From Sandaracinaceae bacterium (GTDB taxonomy: Bacteria > Myxococcota_A > Polyangia > Polyangiales > Houyiibacteriaceae): 64,000 bases of DNA. The position numbers were made by a program, and so were the translations under genes. How positions within the stretch are numbered: the first letter of the stretch is position 1; every line of letters begins with the position of its first letter. The notes beneath the pieces were generated by a model that was given only the letters and a program-made list of their open reading frames with translations, did not search any database and was not told where the DNA came from. Where the stretch lies: contig JADJJE010000056.1 in the NCBI GenBank assembly GCA_016706685.1, positions 62,001 to 126,000 on the forward strand. The letters run 5' to 3'. Positions 37,149 through 46,514 of this stretch are shown here, one piece after another.

Positions 37149-39488
37149 ATGCGTTTTGTTCGCTTGGCCGTACTTTCTCTACTTTCTCTGTGGCACCTGA
37201 GCGCCGCGGCACCTCTCGCGCACGCTCAAGGCGACTTCGGAGACGAGTTCGACGACGAGTTCGGTCCCGCCCGGCCTGCACCTGCCCCCGCGCCTGCGCC
37301 GGCCCCCGCGCCGCGTGCCACCCCGGCGCCTGCGCCCGCCCCCACGCCTGCCCCGGCACGCGTCACGGACAACGAGTTCGACGACGAGTTCGGCGGCGCG
37401 CCTGCGGATCCGCAGCCGGCTCCCGCCCCGGTCGCCGAGGACGAGGCCACCACCACCGAGGTCACCATCGAGAGCGACGAGGCCTCGGCACCGCGCTCCG
37501 CACGGGAGCAGGCCGACGCCGACAGTGAGCTGCGCCTGCGCCTCTTCCGCGCACACAACACCTACCTCGGGCCCACGGGCGGTATCCACGTGGTCGGCGC
37601 CGACAGCGGCCCGCGCGGGAGCTTCCGCGTGGCCCTCATGGCCGAGTTCTTCCGCAGCAACGGCTTCCTGACCCCCAGCGACGGCGCCCAGCGCTTCGGC
37701 GGCGCGCTCTCGCTGAGCTGGACCGCTCACCAGAACATCGAGGTGTTCGCCTCGCTCCTCAGCTACGCCACCACCAACGCGGGCAGCGACCCGGACCTCA
37801 TCCAGGTGCTGGGCGACACGCACCTCGGCATCAAGGGCTTCCACTGGGTTACCCCCTTCCTCGCCATCGGCGGCGACGTCGACCTGAACCTGCTGAACCA
37901 CGTGGGTGACATCGGCGTGGTGTTGCGCAGCACCAGCCTAGGCATCCGCGCCAACCTCACGGCCGACCTGCGCGGCCTCGAGAGCTCCATTCCGTTCATC
38001 GTCCGCTTCAACGCGCGCTACTGGATGGACAACTCGAGTGAGCTGATCGAGGCCACCGAGCGACAGCGCTACGCCGGCCTGGCGGACCCGCTGCCCGTCG
38101 AGGACGAGCGCCGCCACCTCTTGACCGCCGCCGAGCGCTTCGCCCTCGAGGTCAACCGCACGGACTTCATCGACCTCTCGCTGGGCCTCGAGGCCCCGCT
38201 GCGCGTCATGGAGGACTTCTACATTCACCCCATGGTGGAGTGGAACTGGCGCCTGCCGGTCAACCGCCAGGGCTACGACTGCGTGTTCGTCCCCGACGCG
38301 GACCGCCCAAGCCGTCCCGAAGCCGGCGACGATGGCTGCCTCAAGGTCCAGGGCATCAGCTCCTTCCCGATGACGCTGTCCGTCGGCGTGCGCGTGCTGC
38401 CTCCGGTGCGCGGCCTGGCTGTCACCGTGGCGGCGGACATCGGCCTCACGGGCGTGAACACGCTGGTGCGCGAGCTCGCCCCCACGCAGCCCTACAACAT
38501 CTTGATCGGCGCCAGCTACGCCTACGACACCACCCCGCCCGCCCCCGAGATCCGCGAGGTCGAAGTGGAGCGCGAGGTGCAGGTCGGGCCTCCGCCGCGT
38601 GGTCGCATCGCGGGCGTGGCCGTGGAGCAGGGCAGCGGGGCGCCGATCCCGGGCGCCATCGTGCGCTTCCCCGGTCGCACCGAGACCGCTCTGCTGGCAG
38701 GTCCGGACGGCACGTTCGTGACCTACCTGTTCGACCCCGGCGCGGTGGAGCTCGCCATCGAACACGAGGAGTACCGCCCCAACACGTGCTCGGCCACCAT
38801 CCCCGAGCCGGCCGCCGGCGCCACCGAGGACATGCGCGTCGAAGTGCGCTGTGAGCTCGAGGCCCTGCCCCGTCGCGGCGACGTCGACGGTCGCGTCATC
38901 GACGAAGACGGCCCGGTCAGCGGCGCCGTGCTCGAGCTGAACGGTCCCTCCTCGCACCGCGTCGTCAGCGATGGGGCCGGCGCGTTCCGCCTGGAGGGCG
39001 TCCCGCCGGGCACGTACACCGCGCGTATCGAGTCCGAAGGTCACCTCATCAAGCTGACCGAGTTCTCGGTGGCCCCGCGCGAGACGGCGCGGCCCGAGAT
39101 CACCCTGCTGCGCCGCCCACGTCGCTCGCTGGTGTCGGTCACCGCGCGCGCCATCGTCATCCGCCGGCAGATCAACTTCGCCACGGACAGCGACGAGATC
39201 CTCGAGCAGAGCTTCGGGCTCATGGAAGAGATCGCGGACGTCATCATGCGCAACCCGCAGCTGACCTCGATCGAGATCCAGGGACATACGGACGATCGCG
39301 GCGGGCGCGAGCACAACCAGGACCTCTCGCAGCGCCGGGCCGACTCGGTGCGCGCGTGGCTCACTCAGCACGGCGTGGAGGCCAGCCGGCTGCAGGCCAT
39401 GGGCTACGGGCAGACCCGACCGCTGGTCCCCAACATCACGTCGGCGAACCGCGCGCGCAACCGCCGCGTGCAGTTCGTGGTGCAGTAA
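37149..39488 (+). CDS. OmpA-family outer-membrane protein with beta-barrel and Ig-like domains
   Basis: This 779-residue protein has a signal peptide ending AHAQ. A mature N-terminus follows with two FDDEFG motifs and Pro/Ala-rich linkers, then a predicted beta-barrel (about 125-450). Two carboxypeptidase-regulatory-like domains come next (about 480-560 and 575-660), then an OmpA peptidoglycan-binding domain (about 675-779). The last contains IEIQGHTDDRGG, RRADSVRAWL and NRARNRRVQF. It probably links the outer membrane to the cell wall and exposes or uses the Ig-like domains in the periplasm. Confidence 0.88.
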   Translation: MRFVRLAVLSLLSLWHLSAAAPLAHAQGDFGDEFDDEFGPARPAPAPAPAPAPAPRATPAPAPAPTPAPARVTDNEFDDEFGGAPADPQPAPAPVAEDEATTTEVTIESDEASAPRSAREQADADSELRLRLFRAHNTYLGPTGGIHVVGADSGPRGSFRVALMAEFFRSNGFLTPSDGAQRFGGALSLSWTAHQNIEVFASLLSYATTNAGSDPDLIQVLGDTHLGIKGFHWVTPFLAIGGDVDLNLLNHVGDIGVVLRSTSLGIRANLTADLRGLESSIPFIVRFNARYWMDNSSELIEATERQRYAGLADPLPVEDERRHLLTAAERFALEVNRTDFIDLSLGLEAPLRVMEDFYIHPMVEWNWRLPVNRQGYDCVFVPDADRPSRPEAGDDGCLKVQGISSFPMTLSVGVRVLPPVRGLAVTVAADIGLTGVNTLVRELAPTQPYNILIGASYAYDTTPPAPEIREVEVEREVQVGPPPRGRIAGVAVEQGSGAPIPGAIVRFPGRTETALLAGPDGTFVTYLFDPGAVELAIEHEEYRPNTCSATIPEPAAGATEDMRVEVRCELEALPRRGDVDGRVIDEDGPVSGAVLELNGPSSHRVVSDGAGAFRLEGVPPGTYTARIESEGHLIKLTEFSVAPRETARPEITLLRRPRRSLVSVTARAIVIRRQINFATDSDEILEQSFGLMEEIADVIMRNPQLTSIEIQGHTDDRGGREHNQDLSQRRADSVRAWLTQHGVEASRLQAMGYGQTRPLVPNITSANRARNRRVQFVVQ

Positions 39489-39539
39489 CAGCGCGCGCTA
39501 CGGGTTGCGTTTCGCCTCATGGCTGGCCAGCATGAGGCG

Positions 39540-40130
39540 ATGCGATTCCGCTCGGCTTGGTTACTCGGCGCCCTCGCGGCGCTGAGCGTGCTCGCGACCG
39601 CCCTCGCCCCCATTCGCCCCGCGCGTGCGTCGGTGCTCGAGGCGCTCGAGATGCGTGATCTGGTGCACGCTGCCCACGAGATCGTGGTGGCGTCCACACG
39701 CTCGGCTCAGGCGCGCTACGACGGCCCACGCATCATCACCGAGAGCGTGGTGGAGGTGGAGGAGCGGATGCGTGGTGGCGTGACCAGGGAGCTGCGCGTG
39801 GTGACCCTCGGCGGGGCCGTGGACGGCGTGGGGATGCGCGTCGAAGGCGCGGCCCACCTGCCCGTGGGGGAGCGCGCCGTGCTCTTCCTGCGGCGCACCC
39901 ACCGCGGCACCACGCTCGCCCCCGTTGGCATGGCGCAGGGCGTGCTGCCCGTGGCTCGTGACGCCGGAGGCCACGACATGGTGCTGCCCGGAGGCCGCGG
40001 GCTCTTGCTCATGCGTCGTGTGGCACAGGGCCAGCTCGTGCCGGCGCCCGCCGCCCTCCGCGAGCCGCGCCCTCTCGCTGAGCTGTTGGCCGAGGTCGAA
40101 GCGCTGGTCGCCGCCGACGAGGCTCCGTGA
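39540..40130 (+). CDS. Exported protein paired with matrixin protease
   Basis: This protein of about 196 residues has a signal peptide ending RARAS. The mature part contains a beta-rich domain (MRDLVHAAHEIVVASTRSAQ, ITESVVEVEERMRGG, LPVGERAVLFLRRT). Its stop overlaps the start of the matrixin gene by 4 bases (GTGA), so the two products probably act together, for example as inhibitor, chaperone or regulator; that is inference. An ATG at 39519 is an alternative start. Confidence 0.65.
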   Translation: MRFRSAWLLGALAALSVLATALAPIRPARASVLEALEMRDLVHAAHEIVVASTRSAQARYDGPRIITESVVEVEERMRGGVTRELRVVTLGGAVDGVGMRVEGAAHLPVGERAVLFLRRTHRGTTLAPVGMAQGVLPVARDAGGHDMVLPGGRGLLLMRRVAQGQLVPAPAALREPRPLAELLAEVEALVAADEAP

Positions 40131-41062
40131 GCGCTCGCGTCCCGTTCGCATTCGCGCTCGCGCTCACGCTGACGCTCGGCGCCGGCGCGCCAGGCTCGGC
40201 CAGGGCGTGGTGTCAGATGACCACCAGCAACAGCGCGCCCACCCTCGAGATGCCGTGCGTCACGGAGGGCGTCCCGCTCGCCTGGCGTAACGGCTGCATG
40301 GCCTTCGCCGTGGACGAGCGCGGCGGCCTCGATGTGAGCGCGGCCCAGATCGAGGGCGTGCTGGACGCCAGCTTCCGCAGCTGGATGTCGGTGACGTGCG
40401 ACGGCGCCTCCCCCGGCTTCAACGTCCTCGGCTACGCCGAGCGCGCCACCTGCCAGGAGGCCGAGTACCGAACCAACCGGGGCAACGTGAACGTGGTCGC
40501 CATGGTCTCGGACTGGGACGCGCGCGACTACGACCCCTCGGCATACGCCATCACCACGGTCTGGCACAACACGGACACGGGCCTGATCCTGGATGTGGAC
40601 ATCATGGTCAACGAGCAGCTGGGCCCTTACGCCATCTGCCCCGAGACCGGCTGCCCGCCCGCGCTTCCACGCAACCGCGTGGTGGACCTCGAGAACGTGC
40701 TCACCCACGAGCTCGGTCACTTCTTCGGCATCGCGCACTCGGATGTGCCGAACGCCACCATGTACCTGTCGGCGGCGCGTGGCGAGACGCTCAAGCGCAC
40801 CCTCGAGGCCGATGACGTGGAAGCGATGTGCACCATCTACGCGCCCGGGACGCTGGATGCGTGCACGGACCACACGCCGCGAGGGGGCCTGGATCTGAAC
40901 TGCGAGGACGATCCGGTGGGGAGCAGCTGCGTGGCGGCGACACCCACCTCGCGTGGTGACGTGCCCGTTGGCTGGGCCCTCTTCGGCGCAGGCCTCGCCG
41001 CCGTGGTCGTGCGTCGCCGCTGGGCTGTTCGTGGCACTCAGGGCCATCTCCGCCAGCGTTGA
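40127..41062 (+). CDS. Matrixin-like zinc metalloprotease with C-terminal anchor
   Basis: This 311-residue protein starts at a GTG overlapping the previous stop and has a signal peptide ending SARAW. The catalytic zinc motif is HELGHFFGIAH, with the Met-turn candidate NATMYL shortly after; this is the M10 (matrixin) pattern HExxHxxGxxH. At the C-terminus a Cys-containing segment, a helix (VGWALFGAGLAAVVV) and RRR form a MYXO-CTERM-like tail, which suggests cell-surface anchoring. Six or more cysteines fit an extracellular enzyme. Confidence 0.87.
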   Translation: MSARVPFAFALALTLTLGAGAPGSARAWCQMTTSNSAPTLEMPCVTEGVPLAWRNGCMAFAVDERGGLDVSAAQIEGVLDASFRSWMSVTCDGASPGFNVLGYAERATCQEAEYRTNRGNVNVVAMVSDWDARDYDPSAYAITTVWHNTDTGLILDVDIMVNEQLGPYAICPETGCPPALPRNRVVDLENVLTHELGHFFGIAHSDVPNATMYLSAARGETLKRTLEADDVEAMCTIYAPGTLDACTDHTPRGGLDLNCEDDPVGSSCVAATPTSRGDVPVGWALFGAGLAAVVVRRRWAVRGTQGHLRQR

Positions 41063-41095
41063 CAACGTGTGGCATGGGTGCGTACACCAACACGC

Positions 41096-42124
41096 ATGAA
41101 CGCCAAGAGCGACCGAAACGTCGGCACCGCCGCACTCACTCCCTCGCACACGCGCCGCGCTGAAGCGCCCTCACCGGCCGAAACGGCTCATCCGCCCCAC
41201 TTCGGCGGGCGCTCGCTGGACGGCGGGCTCGTGCTGGCGCTCCTCGCAGCGCTGTCCTGTGGCTACGCATGTGACACCACCGTGCTGGCCGCCAGCTCCA
41301 CCGCCAAGGTCTTCGACCGCGCGGCGCCGGCCTTCGAAGAGTACTTCGACTACGAGCTCGCTGGGCAGGCGGCGCCGGGCAGTATCATGCAGCTCGAGGG
41401 CGTGCTGCGCGTCGTCCCGGACAACGAGATGGTGCTGGAGCGCCTTTGCCGCGCGTACATCGGCTACACCTTCGGCTTCATCGAAGACGCCATCGAGGTG
41501 GCCGAGCTCGAGGGCAACTATGACGAGGCCGACCGTCAGCGCGGTCGTGCCCGCATGTTCTACCGCCGCGCGCGCGACCTCGCGGTGCACTGGATGTCGC
41601 TCGACCACGACGGGTTCCAAGACGCCGTGGATGGCGGCCTCGAGCCCTTCGAGGCGTGGCTCGCGAACAATTTCGAAGACCCCGAGGACGCCGGCATCCT
41701 GCTGTGGACCGGGTACGCGTGGGGCTCGTACATCAACATGTCGAAGGACGACATGGCGGCCGTGGCCGACCTGCCCTATGCGCGTGCGCTCGCGGAGCAC
41801 TCGCGCCGGCTCGACGCCACGTACTACCACGGCGCGGCGACCACCTTCCTGGCGGTCATCCAGACCAACATGCTCGGCGGCGACCTCGACGTCGCGCAGG
41901 CAGACTTCGAGCGGGCGCTCGAGATCAGCGAGCGACGCGCCCTCGTCGTGCAGGTGAACATGGCCCGGCACTACGCCGTGAAGCGGGGCGACCGCGAGCT
42001 CTTCCTGAGCCTGCTCCGTGAGGTCCTCGAGGCGGGTGACCCGCTCCCCGCGGCACGCCTCCCCAACCGCGTCGCGCGCCGTCGCGCCGAGCGCTACCTG
42101 GCCAACGTCGACCGTTACTTCTGA
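41096..42124 (+). CDS. TRAP transporter T-component (TatT-like lipoprotein)
   Basis: This 342-residue protein has an N-terminal hydrophobic segment (GGLVLALLAALSCGYAC) with possible lipobox cysteines. A helical TPR-like domain follows, with the TatT pattern YEFGFIEDAIE-like (here IGYTFGFIEDAIEVAEL), YRRARDLAVHW and TGYAWGSYINMS. TatT proteins form trimers that bind the TRAP solute receptor TatP. The TatP-like gene follows by 141 bases, which supports the assignment. Confidence 0.85.
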   Translation: MNAKSDRNVGTAALTPSHTRRAEAPSPAETAHPPHFGGRSLDGGLVLALLAALSCGYACDTTVLAASSTAKVFDRAAPAFEEYFDYELAGQAAPGSIMQLEGVLRVVPDNEMVLERLCRAYIGYTFGFIEDAIEVAELEGNYDEADRQRGRARMFYRRARDLAVHWMSLDHDGFQDAVDGGLEPFEAWLANNFEDPEDAGILLWTGYAWGSYINMSKDDMAAVADLPYARALAEHSRRLDATYYHGAATTFLAVIQTNMLGGDLDVAQADFERALEISERRALVVQVNMARHYAVKRGDRELFLSLLREVLEAGDPLPAARLPNRVARRRAERYLANVDRYF

Positions 42125-42265
42125 GCCCTTGGCCCGAGCCGGCGCTGGCCGGCTTGCCCCGCCCTCCCCATGATTGAATCATCCGCGACCCGGGACGTCA
42201 CTTGGAGCGTCTTCCCGGGGCGCCCACGTCGGGGCCCCCTCGACACAACTGCTACGAGGAACGAC

Positions 42266-43291
42266 ATGAAGAAGCGAATCCTACTCCCTCTCATCGTTGC
42301 CGCGGTGGCCATGGCGCTGCCCGGCAGCAGCGCCCCGCCCGCCCAGGCGCAGGCCGCGCGCAACGTCGAGCTCCGCATCGCCACGCTGGCGCCAGACGGC
42401 TCCTCGTGGATGCGCGTCTTCAATGCGTGGAACCAGAGCCTCCAAGAAGCCACGGGTGACAACACGGGCGGCCGCGTGAGCCTGCGCCTCTATCCGGGCG
42501 GCAGCCAGGGGGACGAGCGCGACTTCATCCGCAAGATGCGCGACGGCCAGCTGGACGGCGCCGCCGTCACCACCACGGGCCTCGGCCAGGTGGCCCGCTC
42601 CACGCTCGTTCTGGCCGTCCCGGGCCTCATCACCGAGTACGCGCAGATGGACCGCGTGCGCCGCCGCCTCAACACCCAGCTCCTGCGCGGCTTCAGCGAG
42701 GGTGGCGTGACGCTGCTCGGCTGGGGTGACGTGGGCAAGTCGCGCCTGTTCTCCACGCAGGCCATCACGCGCCCCTCGGACCTCCGCAGCACGCGGCCGT
42801 GGCACTGGCGTGACGAGCCGATCTTCGGCGAGTTCCTCTCGGTGGTCGGCGCCACCCCGGTCCCGCTCGGCGTCAACGAGGTCTACCCGTCGCTCCAAAC
42901 GGGCATCGTCAACGCCGTGCCCGGCTCGGCGCTCGCCGCGGTCTCGCTCCAGTGGCACACGCGCCTGCGCTTCGTGACGCAGCAGAACTCGGGCCTCATC
43001 GTGGGCGCCACCATCATCAACAAGCCCACCTTCGAGGCGCTCACCGCCGCGCAGCAGGCCGCTCTGACCAGCACCGCGGAGCGCGCCCACACCGCCCTCC
43101 GCCGGGCCATCCGCCGCGACGACGACCGCGCATACCAGACCGTGCTCCGCCGCGGCATCACGCAGACCGACCTGACGGCCACGCAGGCCGAGTGGGCCAC
43201 CGCGCAGGCCACCACGCGCACGCGCCTGACCGGGCGCCTGTACTCGGCAGCCCTGCTCCGCAGCGTGGAGTCGGCGGCCGGCTCCAACTGA
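42266..43291 (+). CDS. TRAP transporter solute-binding protein (DctP/TatP family)
   Basis: This 341-residue periplasmic protein has a signal peptide ending AQAQA and the DctP fold: LRIATLAPDGSSWMRVFNAW, RLYPGGSQGDERDFIRKMRDG, and PLGVNEVYPSLQTGIVNAVPG. The canonical Arg that binds ligand carboxylate cannot be assigned with certainty. It pairs with the TatT-like gene upstream. The membrane subunits (DctQ, DctM) are not adjacent. A hairpin terminator follows. Confidence 0.9.
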   Translation: MKKRILLPLIVAAVAMALPGSSAPPAQAQAARNVELRIATLAPDGSSWMRVFNAWNQSLQEATGDNTGGRVSLRLYPGGSQGDERDFIRKMRDGQLDGAAVTTTGLGQVARSTLVLAVPGLITEYAQMDRVRRRLNTQLLRGFSEGGVTLLGWGDVGKSRLFSTQAITRPSDLRSTRPWHWRDEPIFGEFLSVVGATPVPLGVNEVYPSLQTGIVNAVPGSALAAVSLQWHTRLRFVTQQNSGLIVGATIINKPTFEALTAAQQAALTSTAERAHTALRRAIRRDDDRAYQTVLRRGITQTDLTATQAEWATAQATTRTRLTGRLYSAALLRSVESAAGSN

Positions 43292-43325
43292 CTTGCCGCC
43301 TCCGGCGAGTCCCAGCATGACGAGA

Positions 43326-43347
43326 GAAGGGCCCCACGGGGCCCTTC
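43326..43347. terminator. Palindromic hairpin between convergent genes
   Basis: A 10-bp perfect inverted repeat (GAAGGGCCCC/GGGGCCCTTC) around a 2-base centre lies 35 bases after the solute-binding protein gene. The opposing gene ends at 43390. It lacks a clear T-tract but is placed to stop transcripts from both sides. Confidence 0.55.
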
Positions 43348-43389
43348 GCCAATTCCGGCGCCGCACGGGAACTACCCAGTCACACGCTC

Positions 43390-44328
43390 TCAGGGGCGCA
43401 CGTCTTCGACGCCCACGGTGGGCTCCGAGGGGATGCCCACCGGCTCGCCCGCGAGGGCTCGAAGCGAACCGGCGATGGAGCAGTCCTGGGCGCCGCTGCG
43501 GCTGAGATCGAGCGCGCTGGGCCACGGGCCGCGGCTCTCGCCGATGCGGACCGGAATGAGACGCCCGTTGGCGCGCGTGCGGGTAGACATGAGCAGCTGG
43601 TCGCGGTCGAGATCCCAGACGTAGGCGTCCACCACACCCTCTGCGCGCCCGCCCCGCGTGACGATCAGCAGGAAGTAGTGGCTGCGCAGCATGGAGCGCA
43701 CGAGCGGCACATCACGGCTCAGCCGGCGGTTCATCTCGTCTTCCAGCACCCGCAGGCGCATGGTGTCCTGCTCTTGGCGCAGGCCATCGGCCCACGCCGG
43801 CTCGAGGAAGCGCGCCAGGTCGTAGAGACCACGCGCGCTCACGGGGCTGACACCGAGGCAGCGCGTGATGGCGTCACGATTCATCTCACGCGCCGCGGTG
43901 GCGATCGTGGCAGGGTCGCGGGTGTGCTCCGCCTCGATGCGCAGGTAGAGCCCGCGCCAGTCGTGCATCTCGGACCAGCGGAAGCCGTCGGCGGCGTAGT
44001 TCTCGGGCGGCGGGTGGTCGCGACCCGCTTGGGTGATCCACCCGTTCAGCCTGCCAATGAACGAGTTCACTTCGGCGGCGGTGGGTGTGGCCTCGGCGTC
44101 GTAGCGGGCCAGCAGCTCTTCCCGCAGCGCCTCACGGGCGCGGACACGCCCGTAGATCTGCACCAGGAAGAACCCCGCGATGAGCCCCAGCCCGAGCAGC
44201 AGCAACCCCCAGCGACGGTTGGGCGCGAAGGCCAGCTTGCCCGCGTTGACCTCATAGCGCGCAGGCAAGAGGCCGGCGGCGTGGCTAGGCGACTCGGGCT
44301 CCTCGTGTTCGACGGGTTCGTGAGGCAT
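43390..44328 (-). CDS. Single-pass membrane protein downstream of ExbB-ExbD-ExbD
   Basis: This 312-residue protein has an acidic N-terminal cytoplasmic segment, one membrane helix (about residues 40-60; WGLLLLGLGLIAGFFLVQIY) and a large helical plus beta C-terminal domain that should be periplasmic. No family is recognised. It lies 79 bases after the second ExbD and reads the same way, so it is a candidate accessory subunit of that motor. The ATG at 44328 was chosen for position just before the cytoplasmic segment. Confidence 0.65.
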   Translation of the reverse strand: MPHEPVEHEEPESPSHAAGLLPARYEVNAGKLAFAPNRRWGLLLLGLGLIAGFFLVQIYGRVRAREALREELLARYDAEATPTAAEVNSFIGRLNGWITQAGRDHPPPENYAADGFRWSEMHDWRGLYLRIEAEHTRDPATIATAAREMNRDAITRCLGVSPVSARGLYDLARFLEPAWADGLRQEQDTMRLRVLEDEMNRRLSRDVPLVRSMLRSHYFLLIVTRGGRAEGVVDAYVWDLDRDQLLMSTRTRANGRLIPVRIGESRGPWPSALDLSRSGAQDCSIAGSLRALAGEPVGIPSEPTVGVEDVRP

Positions 44329-44407
44329 CGGTTCCCTCAAATGACGACGGGCGCCCCCAGTGGGTGCGCCCGCGTGATGAAAGCTCTCGGCGCGACCGAG
44401 GGGCCGG

Positions 44408-44977
44408 TCAGTGCTCGGCTGCGGGGGCGGCCGGCGCGCCCTCTTCACCCGTGCCGTTGACGGCGAAGCTGATGTTCGGGAAGCCCGCCTGCGCGATGGA
44501 GAACATGACCTTCTTGATGACGCGGAAGTCCACGTTCACGTCGGCCTGGATGATGACCATGCCGGGGAACTCATCACCGGGGTGCAGCACCTGCCAGTTC
44601 TGCTTCAGGGTGTTCAGGTTCTGGATGAGCTGCTCGATGCGGCTCACGTCGGCGTTGGCGGCCAGCGTGGCGGCGTCGGCCACGCGGGTTCCGTCCAGCG
44701 TCACCGCGCGGTCATCGATGGAGATGATGGGCGCGACCTCGAGCGCTGTGGTGTGGTCCGCGGTGGGCATGGTGATGCTGGGCTGCTGGGCCACGAGCTC
44801 ACCGGAGGCGGAGAACGACATGAGCAGGAAGACCACGAGCGTGATCAAGAAGTCGATGAAGGGGACGAGCGGGATGCTCTGGTCCACGCCCTTCTTGCCA
44901 CCGCCGGCCACCTTCTCGTGGACGAAGTGGAGGGGGATCTTGTGGAGTAGAACCTTGCCGGGCTTTGCGATCGCCAT
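44408..44977 (-). CDS. ExbD/TolR-family protein (left cassette, second copy)
   Basis: This 189-residue protein has one N-terminal membrane helix with the conserved proton-path Asp (VPFIDFLITLVVFLLM) and a periplasmic domain of the TolR type. ExbD/TolR proteins form, with an ExbB/TolQ pentamer, an inner-membrane proton channel that transmits force to a periplasmic partner. It begins 9 bases after the stop of the preceding ExbD. The C-terminus is Ala/Pro-rich. Confidence 0.88.
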   Translation of the reverse strand: MAIAKPGKVLLHKIPLHFVHEKVAGGGKKGVDQSIPLVPFIDFLITLVVFLLMSFSASGELVAQQPSITMPTADHTTALEVAPIISIDDRAVTLDGTRVADAATLAANADVSRIEQLIQNLNTLKQNWQVLHPGDEFPGMVIIQADVNVDFRVIKKVMFSIAQAGFPNISFAVNGTGEEGAPAAPAAEH

Positions 44978-44986
44978 GGTGTTACC

Positions 44987-45463
44987 TCAGAAGCTCGCGG
45001 CGCCGAGGGAGATCTCGGTCCACTCTTCGCCGCGGGCGGTGTCCATCGCCTCGATGACGTGCTGGTAGAGCACGCCGTCTTCGGGCGTGACGGTGATGTC
45101 GTGCCGGTTGGGGTATGCCTGACGCCACGCCTGGAGCTTGTTGCGAAGCTCGTCGACGTTGTAGTCCTCGCCGCTGCGCGGGACGTTGTGGGCGTCACCC
45201 GCCGTCGACGAGAGCAAGTAACCCGTCGACGTGATGCTGATGGTGAGCTTGTCGCGTTCCTCGGGGGGGGGTTCGTCCGAAGGCGCCGACGTGCTGGGCA
45301 CGTTCTGGTTGGCCTCGATGCGTGCCAGCTGGTTCCACACCGCGGTCACGAGCAAGAACATCACGCAACACAGGAGAAGGTCGATGAAAGGGACTAGGGG
45401 GATCTCTTGGTCGACGGTCTTTTTCCCGCCGTGTCCGCCGCCGCCTCCGCCAATGGTTGCCAT
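44987..45463 (-). CDS. ExbD/TolR-family protein (left cassette, first copy)
   Basis: This 158-residue protein has a Gly-rich cytoplasmic N-terminus (GGGGGGHGGKK), one membrane helix with the conserved Asp (VPFIDLLLCCVMFLLV) and a periplasmic domain. It lies 67 bases after the ExbB gene and directly before a second ExbD. Two ExbD genes with one ExbB recall AglRQS of Myxococcus as well as duplicated ExbD sets. Confidence 0.88.
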   Translation of the reverse strand: MATIGGGGGGHGGKKTVDQEIPLVPFIDLLLCCVMFLLVTAVWNQLARIEANQNVPSTSAPSDEPPPEERDKLTISITSTGYLLSSTAGDAHNVPRSGEDYNVDELRNKLQAWRQAYPNRHDITVTPEDGVLYQHVIEAMDTARGEEWTEISLGAASF

Positions 45464-45530
45464 CTTGCTGCTCCTGTTGCCGTTGCTATCGAGAGGGTGG
45501 TGCGTCGCGGGCCGGAGCCCGCGAGACGCA

Positions 45531-46184
45531 TCAGGCTTCGTCGCCCACGCCGGTGAGGTTGACCTTCGAGCGGTTGTTCACCACCAGGTTCATGACCTGG
45601 ACGGTGGCCGCGTTGATGTCGTCGAGCAGGCCCTGGGTCTTACCGTTGAGGACGCCCATGCCGATGAGCGCCGTGATGGCGGCGATCAGACCGAAGGCCG
45701 TGCAGTTCATGGCTTCGGAGATGCCCTTCGCGAGCATGGTCGCCTTCGACGTGGAGTCTGCGCCGGCGACGGCCGCGAAGGCGGTGATGAGGCCGATCAC
45801 GGTGCCGAAGAGGCCCGAGAGCATGGCGAGGTTGGCGAGCAGGCCGAGGTACGCGGTGCGATGCTCGATGAGCGGGAGCTCACGGAGGGCCGCTTCGTCC
45901 ATGGCGGCCTGGACCTCTTCGTCCGGGCGGTTGACGCGCATGAGACCCGCCTTGACGATGCGGGCCAGGGGCGCATTGGCCGCCGAGCAGAGCTTGATCG
46001 CACGGGCGATGTCTCCCGCCAAGATGCACTTCTGCATCGTCGAGAGGAACACATCCTTATTGATCGAGGCCTTGTAGAGGTAGACCGAGCGCTCCGCGAT
46101 GATCGCGATCGCGAGGATCAGCCAGAAGAGGATGATCCACATGGCCCAGCCGCCCTCTTGGTAGTGTTCCCAAAGTGTTGCCAT
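45531..46184 (-). CDS. ExbB/TolQ/MotA-family proton channel (left cassette)
   Basis: This 217-residue protein has the ExbB/TolQ fold with three membrane segments. The first is near the N-terminus (AMWIILFWLILAIAIIAE); the other two flank the conserved central region (NLAMLSGLFGTVIGLITAF). It should form the pentameric channel that works with the two ExbD proteins downstream. The start is preceded by GGAGACGATC, a good ribosome site. It is divergent from a second ExbB gene across about 505 bases. Confidence 0.92.
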   Translation of the reverse strand: MATLWEHYQEGGWAMWIILFWLILAIAIIAERSVYLYKASINKDVFLSTMQKCILAGDIARAIKLCSAANAPLARIVKAGLMRVNRPDEEVQAAMDEAALRELPLIEHRTAYLGLLANLAMLSGLFGTVIGLITAFAAVAGADSTSKATMLAKGISEAMNCTAFGLIAAITALIGMGVLNGKTQGLLDDINAATVQVMNLVVNNRSKVNLTGVGDEA

Positions 46185-46365
46185 GATCGTCTCCTGAGCC
46201 TTTCTGCGTTCCTGCGTTCGCTATCGAAGGCAGGTCTGTGTCGAGTGCCACTGCGGCTTTAGTTCTCGGGCCCGCGCCATGCGGATACTGAGATACTGCG
46301 CCTAAAGGGTTGATAACTCACGGGAAAACATGCGCTCCCGTGCTGTCTGTCATCGAGAAGGGCCG

Positions 46366-46393
46366 ATGATACCGACTGCCCCATGCAAGTCAA
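46366..46393 (-). promoter_or_regulatory. Putative sigma-70 promoter for left ExbB cassette
   Basis: On the minus strand TTGACT (46393-46388) is separated by 16 bases from TATCAT (46371-46366). It lies about 180 bases upstream of the ExbB start. Assigned by pattern only. Confidence 0.35.
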
Positions 46394-46514
46394 CATCGAT
46401 CCGCGTGGCACAATCGAATGGGGAAATAGAGGAAGGACGAGCACCCGCGTTCGACACCTCGAGCGACGCGAGGTTCCCGGCTCGGAAGAACACGCTATCG
46501 ATGCGTGCTTCGCG

